NCBI RefSeq assembly: GCF_004343155.1
Contig: NZ_SMDC01000003.1
Location: forward strand, 310,001-374,000
Direction of reading: 5' to 3'
DNA from: Marichromatium gracile
GTDB lineage: Bacteria > Pseudomonadota > Gammaproteobacteria > Chromatiales > Chromatiaceae
Length of the DNA stretch: 64,000 nucleotides
The position numbers and the translations under genes were made by a program. This document shows positions 1 through 8,300 of this stretch, in pieces. How positions within the stretch are numbered: position 1 is the stretch's first letter; every line of letters begins with the position of its first letter. The notes beneath the pieces are model-generated. The model made no database searches and was not told the origin of the DNA. It saw only the letters and a program-made list of their open reading frames with translations.

Positions 1-575
1 TGCTCGGCGAGGTCGGCGACTGGGTGCTGGAGACGGCCTGCGCCCAGCTCGCCGCCTGGCGCAACAGCGGGCTGGAGGTGCCGCGCATGGCCGTCAATCT
101 GGTGTTGCAGCAGCTCGAGCAGGCGCATTTCGTCGAGCGTGTCGAGGGGGTGTTGCAGCGCTATCAGCTGTCGCCCGGGGCGTTGCAGCTGGAGGTCACC
201 GAGGCGATGCTGATGCGTCAGGCCGAGCGCGCGCTGGCGCACCTGCATGCGCTGCGTGCGCTCGGCGTCGGCATCGCGGTCGATGACTTCGGTACCGGCT
301 ACTCCTCGCTCGGGCGCATCCATCGACTGCCGATCGACCAGCTCAAGATTGATCGCTCCTTCGTCGGTGACATCGGTCGTGACTCGGCCGACGAGACCAC
401 GGTGCGCTCCATCATCGGTCTCGGCAAGACCCTGGGCCTGGAGGTGCTCGCCGAGGGGATCGAGTGCGACGACCAGGTGCTCTTCCTGGCGCGCGAGGGT
501 TGTCGGGCGGGGCAGGGATTTCTCTACGGACGGCCGGTCTCGGCGCGCGAGATCCTCGAGACCTATGGCCGTTGA
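1..575 (+). CDS. EAL-domain protein, C-terminal part (c-di-GMP phosphodiesterase)
   Basis: The open frame enters from the left edge and stops with TGA at 573-575, so only about the last 190 residues are present. This is the C-terminal half of an EAL domain, which hydrolyses cyclic di-GMP to pGpG. Visible catalytic elements are the glutamate in LEVTEAML, DDFGTGYSSL, the lysine in LKIDRSFV, AEGIE and the closing QGFLYGRP. All are intact, so the domain looks active. The EAL signature itself and any sensory or GGDEF domains lie outside the window. Confidence 0.93.
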   Translation, partial: LGEVGDWVLETACAQLAAWRNSGLEVPRMAVNLVLQQLEQAHFVERVEGVLQRYQLSPGALQLEVTEAMLMRQAERALAHLHALRALGVGIAVDDFGTGYSSLGRIHRLPIDQLKIDRSFVGDIGRDSADETTVRSIIGLGKTLGLEVLAEGIECDDQVLFLAREGCRAGQGFLYGRPVSAREILETYGR

Positions 576-802
576 TCCTCGTGCAGTTGAATATTAGCGA
601 ATATTGATTGACGTCAACGCTGTCGTCTCGGGCGCGGCCTAGGCTAGCCCCGAGGACGGCCTCAGGCGACGTCCTCCGGCCCTTGGCCAGGGATGACGCC
701 TGGGCCGGGTCCACGGGTCGCGGTTCCCTGTCGCGACCGCGCCGCCTGCCCCAGGGACGGGGGCCGGTGGCGTTTCCCTGAATCATCTATGGGAGTTGAG
801 CG
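576..802 (+). promoter_or_regulatory. Leader region of the sulfur globule-like gene, with structured segments
   Basis: This gap separates the EAL gene from the secreted Gly/Tyr-rich gene. It holds a perfect 10-bp palindrome TTGACGTCAA at 608-617, preceded by two copies of GAATATT. Two hairpins follow, with 7-bp stems 652-658/670-676 and 716-722/732-738. No convincing -10 box sits at the right distance from TTGACG, so I place no promoter. The ribosome binding site of the next gene is GGGAG at 791-795. Confidence 0.35.
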
Positions 803-1114
803 ATGACGCGCATGAAACGACTGATGCTTGCAGCCACCGTCGCGGGTGTCTCCGCGCTCGGTTCCATGTCCGCCAACGCCTTCTGGGGCTGGGGGCCGTT
901 CGGGATGTTCCCGGGTGGCTGGGGCGGTCCCTGGGGTGGCCCCTGGTATGGCGGCGCGCCTTATTACGGCTATCACCATCCCTATGGCTACGGCTATCCC
1001 TATCACGCCCCCTATGGCGCCTGGGGTGCCCCCTACGGTTGGGGCGCGCCGGTCTACGGTCAGCCCTACTACGGCGACCCCGCCGCCAACCAGCCGACGG
1101 CCAGCAACGACTGA
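803..1114 (+). CDS. Sulfur globule protein-like secreted Gly/Tyr/Pro-rich protein (SgpC/CV3-like)
   Basis: A 103-residue protein with a Sec signal peptide (positive start, hydrophobic core, cleavage near SANA about residue 27). The mature chain is built almost only of Gly, Trp, Tyr, Pro, Ala and His, with tandem [11 protein letters not shown]-type motifs. This composition matches the envelope proteins of periplasmic sulfur globules in Chromatiaceae. The window has a second gene of the same type at 42250-42663. The start is ATG at 803 with GGGAG seven bases upstream; an in-frame ATG at 812 is less well placed. The paralogue assignment (SgpC rather than SgpA/B) rests only on the shorter length and different sequence. 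Confidence 0.72.
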   Translation: MTRMKRLMLAATVAGVSALGSMSANAFWGWGPFGMFPGGWGGPWGGPWYGGAPYYGYHHPYGYGYPYHAPYGAWGAPYGWGAPVYGQPYYGDPAANQPTASND

Positions 1115-1124
1115 GTCAGCCCGT

Positions 1125-1148
1125 GCGCCCCGCCCGCCGGCGGGGCGC
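1125..1148 (+). terminator. Terminator-like perfect hairpin after the sulfur globule-like gene
   Basis: A perfect 10-bp stem GCGCCCCGCC/GGCGGGGCGC with a four-base loop starts 10 bases after the stop codon. There is no real T-tract behind it, so intrinsic termination is uncertain; 3'-end stabilisation is the alternative. Confidence 0.55.
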
Positions 1149-1243
1149 TGTCATCGTCGCCCGCGCGGCTGCTATCATCCCCGCCACACGCACCGACGGC
1201 GGTCCCGCCAGGCCGCCGTCCGCACCCTGTGGAGGTCTGCGCC

Positions 1244-2233
1244 ATGCGCATCCTGGTGGGGGACATCGGGGGCACCAAGACGGCGCTCGCCATCGCCGCG
1301 CCGGACGCCGGCGGTGGTCTCGTGCTGCACCATCCCGAACGCTATCCGAGTGCCGAGCATGCGGGGCTCGAGTCGATCGTGCGCCATTATCTGGCCACGC
1401 ACGCGGTCTCCTGCAGCGGTGCGGCGTTCGCCATCGCCGGCCCGGTGTCGGGGCGCCGCAGCCAGGTCACCAACCTGACCTGGCAGATCGACGCCGATGC
1501 CCTCGAGCGGGCGCTCGGTCTCTCGCGAGTGTTGTTGCTCAACGACCTCGAGGCGGTGGCCTGGGGAATCGCGGCGCTGGCGCCGGAGGATGTCTGCGAG
1601 CTCCAGCCGGGTGAGCCCGGGGCCGTCGGCAACCGCTGCGTGATCGCCGCCGGGACCGGGCTCGGCGAGGCCGGTCTGTTCTGGGACGGACATCGCCATC
1701 ATCCCTTCGCCACCGAGGGCGGGCACGCCGAGTTCGCCGCGACCGATGCCCGTGAGTGGGCGCTGCGTGAATTCCTCCGGCGCCGTCACGCCCGGGTGAG
1801 CTGGGAGCGGCTGGTCTCCGGGATGGGCATCAGCGCCCTCCACGCCTTCTGTTGCGAGTACGCCGGCGGGCGGTCACCGCAACCCGTGCTCGAGCCGGCC
1901 GCGGTCGCCGTCGGCGCGCGCGAGGGCGATGCCCGCTGTGTCGAGACGATGGCGCTGTTCTTCCGTCTCTATGGACGCGAGGCCGGCGACCTGGCGCTCA
2001 AGCAGATGGCGCTCGGCGGGGTCTATCTCGGCGGCGGCATCGCCCCGCGCAACCTCGAGGCGCTGCGTGCCAGCGCCTTCCTCGATGGCTTTCTCGACAA
2101 GGGGCGGATGCGCGGGTTGATGACGCGCATGCCGGTGCGGGTGATCCTGCAGCCGCAGGTGGCGCTGCTCGGTGCGGCGCGCGCCTGGCAGGATGATCAG
2201 TCGCCCGGGCGGCCCGTCGTGGCAGCCGGGTGA
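1244..2233 (+). CDS. glk: Glucokinase
   Basis: A 329-residue protein of the E. coli Glk family, which uses ATP to phosphorylate glucose to glucose-6-phosphate in the cytoplasm. The N-terminal phosphate-binding motif GDIGGTKTALA is at about residues 5-15. FAIAGPV, LLLNDLEAVAWG (with the catalytic Asp region), the GTGLG loop and EGGHAEF follow in the expected order. The start chosen is ATG at 1244 with GGAGG eight bases upstream; a GTG at 1229 in the same frame lacks such a site. It stands alone between the globule protein and a metal-binding protein. Confidence 0.92.
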   Translation: MRILVGDIGGTKTALAIAAPDAGGGLVLHHPERYPSAEHAGLESIVRHYLATHAVSCSGAAFAIAGPVSGRRSQVTNLTWQIDADALERALGLSRVLLLNDLEAVAWGIAALAPEDVCELQPGEPGAVGNRCVIAAGTGLGEAGLFWDGHRHHPFATEGGHAEFAATDAREWALREFLRRRHARVSWERLVSGMGISALHAFCCEYAGGRSPQPVLEPAAVAVGAREGDARCVETMALFFRLYGREAGDLALKQMALGGVYLGGGIAPRNLEALRASAFLDGFLDKGRMRGLMTRMPVRVILQPQVALLGAARAWQDDQSPGRPVVAAG

Positions 2234-2282
2234 GGTCAACGACGAGTGCGCGCCGCGAGCGCGCGTCACAGGAGAACAACCT

Positions 2283-2483
2283 TTGAGCCAGCAACTGAAG
2301 ATCACCGGGATGAGCTGTCAGCACTGCGAGCGTCGCGTCCGCGAGGCGCTGGTCGCGGTCGCCGGGGTCGAGTCGGTGAGCATCGACCTCGCGGCCGGTC
2401 GCGCGCGGGTGGAGGGCGCGGTCGAGTCCGCCACCCTGATCGCCGCCGTGGAGGCTGCCGGCTACCAGGCCGAGCCCTGCTGA
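2283..2483 (+). CDS. Heavy-metal-associated (HMA) domain protein, CopZ-like
   Basis: A 66-residue single HMA domain with the metal-binding motif GMSCQHC at residues 9-15, followed by the usual RRVREAL helix and a ferredoxin-like fold pattern. Such proteins carry Cu(I) or related soft metals to P-type ATPases or regulators. The start is read as TTG at 2283 because GGAG lies eight bases upstream and the domain begins at once; upstream in-frame starts would add an unrelated Arg/Pro-rich tail. No copper ATPase or regulator is adjacent, so the client is unknown. Confidence 0.82.
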   Translation: MSQQLKITGMSCQHCERRVREALVAVAGVESVSIDLAAGRARVEGAVESATLIAAVEAAGYQAEPC

Positions 2484-2541
2484 GTGCGCTCATCCGCGCG
2501 CCCGCCCGGGGCGCGCATCCTGCGCTAACACGTCTTTCAAT

Positions 2542-2573
2542 ACGCCCTCGCCAGTTCGTGCCGGCGGGGGCGT
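2542..2573 (+). terminator. GC-rich hairpin between the HMA gene and the ion channel gene
   Basis: An 11-bp stem (2542-2552 with 2563-2573, one T-G wobble) encloses a 10-base loop. It lies 58 bases after the HMA stop and 33 bases before the channel start. No T-run follows, so it may end the first transcript or shape the leader of the next gene. Confidence 0.4.
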
Positions 2574-2606
2574 CGTTCGTCATGGAGAACCTGGAGAATC
2601 TGTCGT

Positions 2607-3416
2607 ATGTCGAGTCGTGAACGGATCGGTGCCTGGATCGAGTCCGATCCCGTCCAGCGCGTGATCATCGCGCTGATCGTCCTCAACGCCGTCACCCTGG
2701 GGTTGCAGACCTCGCCGGCGTTGGTCGCCGGCTTCGGCGGCGTGCTGCACCTGATCGATCAGGCGGTGCTCGCGGTGTTCGTGGTCGAGATCCTGCTCAA
2801 GCTCTATGCGCGGGGGGTGCGCTTCTTCGCCAGTGGCTGGAACCTGTTCGACTTCACCGTGGTGGCCATCGCCCTGGTCCCGGCCAGCGGACCGCTGGCG
2901 GTGTTGCGCGCGCTGCGCGTGCTGCGGGTGCTGCGACTGATCTCGATGGCGCCGCGACTGCGCTTCGTGGTCGAGGCGTTGCTCAAGGCGCTGCCCGGGA
3001 TCTCCTCGATCGCGCTGCTGATGCTGATCCTCTTCTACGTCTTCGCGGTGATGGCCACCGGGCTGTTCGGCGAGCGCTTCCCGGAGTGGTTCGGCGGGCT
3101 CGGCGCCTCCATGTACACCCTGTTTCAGGTGATGACCCTGGAGAGCTGGTCGATGGGGATCGTGCGTCCGGTGATGGCGGCCTATCCGCTGGCCTGGCTG
3201 TTCTTCATCCCCTTCATCCTCATCGCCACCTTCACCATGCTCAACCTGTTCATCGGCATCATCGTCGACACCATGCAGACACTGCACGATGCCCAGCACC
3301 AGGGGGTACGCGATGAGCTGGAGCGCTCGATGCACCGTGACAGCGTCCAGCTCGAGCACGAGCTGCAGGCGTTGCGCGCCGAGGTGCGCGCGCTGCGCGA
3401 GGCGTTGGGGCGCTGA
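2607..3416 (+). CDS. Voltage-gated sodium channel, NavAb/NaChBac type
   Basis: A 269-residue, six-helix single-domain ion channel of the inner membrane, expected to work as a homotetramer. The S4 voltage sensor has arginines every third residue (R101, R104, R107, R110). The pore loop carries the selectivity filter TLESWSM at 177-183, the sequence I recall for the Arcobacter channel NavAb and diagnostic for sodium selectivity. S6 (LNLFIGIIVDTM) is followed by a heptad-like C-terminal tail, consistent with the tetramerising coiled coil of this family. The start is ATG 2607. Nothing in the neighbourhood suggests a partner; roles in pH homeostasis or motility are known only for relatives. Confidence 0.9.
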   Translation: MSSRERIGAWIESDPVQRVIIALIVLNAVTLGLQTSPALVAGFGGVLHLIDQAVLAVFVVEILLKLYARGVRFFASGWNLFDFTVVAIALVPASGPLAVLRALRVLRVLRLISMAPRLRFVVEALLKALPGISSIALLMLILFYVFAVMATGLFGERFPEWFGGLGASMYTLFQVMTLESWSMGIVRPVMAAYPLAWLFFIPFILIATFTMLNLFIGIIVDTMQTLHDAQHQGVRDELERSMHRDSVQLEHELQALRAEVRALREALGR

Positions 3417-3433
3417 GTCGGGCGGGGTGGTTC

Positions 3434-3442
3434 TGCTATGAT
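3434..3442 (+). promoter_or_regulatory. Putative extended -10 promoter of the tam cluster
   Basis: TATGAT at 3437-3442 is preceded by TG at the extended -10 position (TGCTATGAT). No good -35 element is present. It lies about 90 bases before the tamA start, directly after the channel gene. An 8-bp palindrome GCGATCGC follows near 3448. Confidence 0.35.
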
Positions 3443-3532
3443 CGGTCGCGATCGCGGGACGGATGTCCGCTGCGCGACCGCGCCGTCGGCATCATCAATG
3501 GGGATCGGATTCTCGTGCGAGGGGAGCGGATC

Positions 3533-5341
3533 GTGACACAGCCAGCGCGGCGCGCCAGCGACGCCCACTCTCCCGGTCTTGCGGGACCGGGCCGTCATTG
3601 GTTGGCGCTCCTGCTGCTCGGGTGGATGGCGCCGGTCATGGCGCTCGGGCTGAAGGTCGAGGTCAGCGGGCTCGAGGGCAAGGAGCGCGACAACGTCCTG
3701 GCGTTGCTCGACATCTATCAGGAGCGCGACGCCGCCGGGCTCGATCTGCCGCGGGTGCGCGCGCTGCACCGTCTCGCCCCGCAGCAGATCCGCGACGCCC
3801 TGGCTCCCTTCGGTCTGTATCGGGTGGCGATCGATGCCGCCCTCAAGCAGTCCGCCCCGCCCGACGGTCCCTGGCTGGCGCGCTATCGGGTGAGTCCCGG
3901 CGAACCGGTGCGCATCGGCGCCGTCGACTACCAGGTGCGCGGTCCCGGCGAGGACGATCCGGCCTTCCCCGAGCGCTTCCCGATGCAGCGCGGCGACGTG
4001 CTGCTGCACGCCGACTACGAGCGCGCCAAGTCGGAGCTGCGCTATGCCGCCTCGGCCAACGGCTATCTCGACTACCGCCTGCCCCGTCACCAGGTGCTGG
4101 TCGACCCCGAGGCCGACAGCGCGGCGGTCCACTTCCATCTCGACACCGGTCCCCAGTACCACCTCGGTGAGGTGACCTTCAACCAGGACCTGCTCGATGA
4201 CGGGTTGTTGCAGCGCTATCTGCGTTTCGCCCCGGGGGCGGTCTACGATCCCGATCTGCTGCTCGAGCTGCAGAGCAGGCTGCTCGGCAGCGAGTACTAC
4301 AGCGAGGTCGAGATCGTGCCGCACAAGGAGGCGCGCGACGATGAGGGGCGTATCCCCATCGAGGTCATCGCCACCCGCAACAAGGCCAACAAGTACCGTC
4401 TCGGCGTCGGCTTCGCCACCGACAGCGGGCCGCGCTTCAGCATGGACTGGCGGCGGCGCTATCTCAATCGCTGGGGCCACAAGTTCCGCACCGAGCTGAT
4501 CCTCTCGCCGCGTCACTCGGAATGGAACCTCGACTACCGTATCCCGGTCCAGGACCCGACCCGCGACTATCTCACCATCAGGCCGCAATCGGTCTATGAC
4601 GATACCGCCAGTCGCAAGGGCTGGGTCCACACCGTGCAGTTCGCCCACTCGCGCCTCACCGGCGAGGGTTGGCGGCGCACCGGCGGGTTCGACTTCCGCT
4701 ACGAGGACGTCGCCATCAACGACGCCCCGGCGCAACGCACCAGCGAGCTGGTGCCCAACATCTCCTGGTCGAAGACGGTCTCCGACGACCCGGTCAACAC
4801 CAATCGCGGCTATCGCATCAAGTACACCCTGCTCGGCACCTTCGGCGGCGTGCTCGCCGAGCACTCCTATCTGAGCGGTCAGATCCAGTTCAAGTGGGTG
4901 CGCCGCTTCGCCGAGCGCTATCGGCTGATCGCCCGCACCGATCTCGGTGCCACCCTCGCCGATTCGGTCGACGACCTGCCGGCGAGCCGCCGCTTCTATG
5001 CCGGTGGCGATGCCTCGATCCGGGGCTGGGACTACGATGCCCTGGGCCCGACCGACCCGCTCACCGGTCAGACCGTCGGCGGGCGCTATCTCGCCGTCGG
5101 CAGCCTCGAGCTCGAGCGCGAGATCCGCGGCCCCTGGAGCGCGGCGCTGTTCACCGACTTCGGTAACGCCTTCGATCCCGACTACGATCAGCAGCTCGCC
5201 TACAGCGCCGGGGTCGGGGTGCGCTGGGCCTCGCCGATCGGGCAGGTCCGGCTCGATCTCGCCTTTGCGCTCAGCAAGGACAACGACAACGGCGGCTGGC
5301 CCCCGGCGCGGCTGCACATCGTGATCGGTCCCGACCTATGA
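3533..5341 (+). CDS. tamA: Translocation and assembly module outer-membrane protein TamA
   Basis: A 602-residue Omp85-family protein. After an N-terminal signal segment come three POTRA domains (roughly residues 35-270) and a C-terminal 16-strand-type barrel. The barrel carries the hallmark GGDASIRGWDYDALGP, the (V/I)RG(Y/F) lock motif, about 100 residues from the end. TamA works with TamB in outer-membrane protein and lipid transport. The start is taken as GTG 3533 with GGGGAG six bases upstream; an earlier GTG at 3515 is in frame but has no site. The stop overlaps the tamB start (ATGA), which indicates translational coupling. Confidence 0.9.
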   Translation: MTQPARRASDAHSPGLAGPGRHWLALLLLGWMAPVMALGLKVEVSGLEGKERDNVLALLDIYQERDAAGLDLPRVRALHRLAPQQIRDALAPFGLYRVAIDAALKQSAPPDGPWLARYRVSPGEPVRIGAVDYQVRGPGEDDPAFPERFPMQRGDVLLHADYERAKSELRYAASANGYLDYRLPRHQVLVDPEADSAAVHFHLDTGPQYHLGEVTFNQDLLDDGLLQRYLRFAPGAVYDPDLLLELQSRLLGSEYYSEVEIVPHKEARDDEGRIPIEVIATRNKANKYRLGVGFATDSGPRFSMDWRRRYLNRWGHKFRTELILSPRHSEWNLDYRIPVQDPTRDYLTIRPQSVYDDTASRKGWVHTVQFAHSRLTGEGWRRTGGFDFRYEDVAINDAPAQRTSELVPNISWSKTVSDDPVNTNRGYRIKYTLLGTFGGVLAEHSYLSGQIQFKWVRRFAERYRLIARTDLGATLADSVDDLPASRRFYAGGDASIRGWDYDALGPTDPLTGQTVGGRYLAVGSLELEREIRGPWSAALFTDFGNAFDPDYDQQLAYSAGVGVRWASPIGQVRLDLAFALSKDNDNGGWPPARLHIVIGPDL

Positions 5342-8300
5342 ACGACGCCGCCCGCGCCGCGCCACCCGCCGCGCCGTCCCCGCCAGCTGCGCGGCCCCGC
5401 CGCCGCTGGCCGCGCCGGCTGCTGCTCGCGCTGCTCACCTTGCTGCTCGTCTTGGTGTTGCTGCTCGGCTGGCTGCTCGGCACCCAGCGCGGGCTGCACG
5501 GCCTGCTCGCGCTGGGCGAGCGTCTCGCCCCCGGGGTGGTGCAGGTCGAGCGCGCCGAGGGGCGGGTGCTCGGCCCGCTCGATCTCACCGGGCTGGCACT
5601 GCGCCTCGACGGTATCAGTCTCGACGTCGAGCACGCCCGGCTCGACTGGTCGCCCGGCGCGCTGTTGCGCGGTCGGCTGCGGGTGCGCGCACTGACCGTC
5701 GCCGGGGTCGATCTCGCGCTCGCGCCGAGCCCGGAGGAGCCCGACCCGACGCCGCTGACCCTGCCCGATCTGAGCCTGCCGCTGGCCGTCGAGGTCGACT
5801 CGCTGACCCTCGAGCGGCTGCGGCTCCGCGCCCCGGAGACGGCCCCCTGGCTGGTGCTCGAACGCGCCGAGCTGGGCGCCGCGCTGACCCGGGGGGCGCT
5901 GACGCTGGAGGTGCTGGAGGTCGAGCTGAGCGAGCCGCGCGCCGCGCTCACCGCCGCCGGTGGGGCGACCCTGAGTGGTGACTATCCGCTCGATCTTGCC
6001 CTCGACTGGCGCCTCGGGCTGGACCCCGCGATCGCGCTCCGGGGCGAGGGCTTTGCGCGGGGTGATCTCGCCCGGCTCGCCCTCGAGCAGCGTCTGAGCG
6101 GCACGGTCGAGGCGCTGCTCCGAGGCGAGATCGAAGGGGTGCTGGAGGCGCCGCGCTGGTCGGCGACGCTGGAGCTGGCCGGGGTGCGTCTGGCCGACAT
6201 CCAGCCCGACGCGCCGGCGGTCGAGCTCAGCGCCAGCCTGCGCAGTGCCGGCGATCTCGATCGCGCCACCCTCGATGGACAGCTCGACGCCCGCGCCCCG
6301 GAGCTGCCCGATTTCGGTCATCTGGCGCTGCGGCTCGACGGCGACTGGCTGGCCCCGGCGCTGGAGCTGCGCGCGCTCGAGATCACCGAGCGGGTCTCCG
6401 GGGCGCGGCTCGCCGCCAGCGGTCGGGTGGTGCTCGACCCGGCGCCGCCGGCGCTGCAGCTCGAGGCCGACTGGTCGCGACTGCGCTGGCCGCTGAGCGG
6501 CGCGGCGCTGGTGCGCGCCCCCGAGGGCTCGCTGCGTCTCGACGGCACCCTGGAGGACTTCGCCTATCGTCTTGCCGCGGCGATCGAGGGGGAGTCCTTC
6601 CCCGCGCTCGAGCTGCGGGCGTCGGGGCAGGGGAGTTCGACCCAGGTCGCGCTCGACAGTCTGCGTCTGGAGACGCTCGACGGGACGATCAGCGGCGAGG
6701 GCGAGCTGGTCTGGGCGCCGGGGTTGCGCTGGCGTCTGGCGCTCGACGGCGAGGGGCTGGACCCGGGGCAATGGATCGACGGGCTCGACGATCGGGTCGC
6801 GCTGTCGCTGGCCAGCACCGGCGACCTCGCGGCCTTCGACTACCGGCTGGAGGCGAGCACCCGGGGGCCGGGTCTGCCGGTACTGGCGCTGCACGCCGAG
6901 GGTGCCGGCAGCGCCGAGCGGATCGCGCTCGAGCAGTTCACCCTCGACGGGCTCGATGGCCGGGTCAGTGGCGAGGCTGAGGTGACGCTCGCGCCCGAGA
7001 CGGCATGGCAGGGCGCGGTACGGATCGCCGGGATCGACCCCGGGGTGCTCGACCCGGCCTGGCGCGGTCGGCTCGATGGCGCCATCGATCTCGACGGCGG
7101 GCTGGGTGCGGACGGGCTGCGCCTCGATGCCCGGCTCGAGCGGATCGCCGGCACCCTGCGCGGTTATCCGGTGGCGCTTGCCGGCCGGCTCGCGCTCGCC
7201 GGCGAGGTGCTGCAGATCGACGGGTTGCGGCTCGACTCCGGGCCGACCCGCGCCAGCCTCGCCGGCAGCCTGGCGCGCGAGCAACTGGCACTCGATCTCG
7301 GCTTCGACTCGCCCGATCTCGGCAGCCTGCTGCCGGACGCTCGCGGCCAGCTGCGCGTCTCCGCTCGGCTCGGCGGCAGCGTCGCCGATCCGCGCCTCAA
7401 GCTGCGCGCGCTGGCGCGCGATGTGCTGGTGGCGGGGCAGGGGGTGGCTCGGCTCGAACTCGACAGCGCGCTCGGACTCGACCCCGCCGCGCCGCTGGAG
7501 ATCCGGCTCGATGCCCGTGATCTCAGCCTCGGCGGTGCCTGGTCGCGGCTGACGCTCGCCGGGAGCGGGACCACCGCCGCGCACCGGCTCGATGCCGAAC
7601 TCGCCGGTGAGCTGCTCGAGGCCCGCCTCGGCCTTGCCGGTGGACTCGATGCCGAGGGCCGCTACGATGGGCGTCTGGCGGCGCTGCGGGTGGCCGGCGA
7701 GGCACTCGGCGACTGGTCGCTGACGCGTCCGGCGTCGCTGCGCCTGGCCCTGCCCGAGGCTGGGTTGGGGCCGCTGTGTCTGCGCGAGCGCGGCGGCTCG
7801 GGCGGCTGTCTTGACGCGGCGCTCCATGAGACCGGCTGGGAGGCTGGGATCGACGGACTGAGGCTCGATCTCGGGCTGGTCGAGCAGGCGCTCGACGACA
7901 CGCTCGATCTCGCCGGGACGCTCGCCGTCGACGGCCGGCTGCGCGCCGAGTCGACGGTGCTCGACGGCGGGCTGGTGGCCCGGGTCGAGGACGGGCGGCT
8001 GCGTACCCTGATGACCCGGGGGGAGGAGGCGCTGGTCGAGTTCTCGGGCAGCGCGCTGCGTCTCGAGGCCGGTCCGGCTGCGCTCGTCGCACGGCTCGAG
8101 CTGCCGCTGCGCGGGCTCGGCGCCCTCGCCGGCGAGGTGCGTCTGCCGGACTGGCGGCTCGACGCCCCGGCTCGGCCCGATCAATCGCTAGGTGGTGAGT
8201 TGCGTGTCGATCTCGACGACTTCTCGCGTGTTCCAGACCTGTTGCCGGATATCGCCTCGATGCGCGGTACCCTGCGCGGGCGTCTCGCGCTCGCCGGCAC

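Noticed and set aside
5200-8184. A 994-codon open frame on the minus strand opposite tamA/tamB
   Set aside because: It lies antisense to the well-supported tamB frame. It reads as a low-complexity Gln/Arg/Glu-rich protein, as expected from third-position GC bias, and has no recognisable domain.
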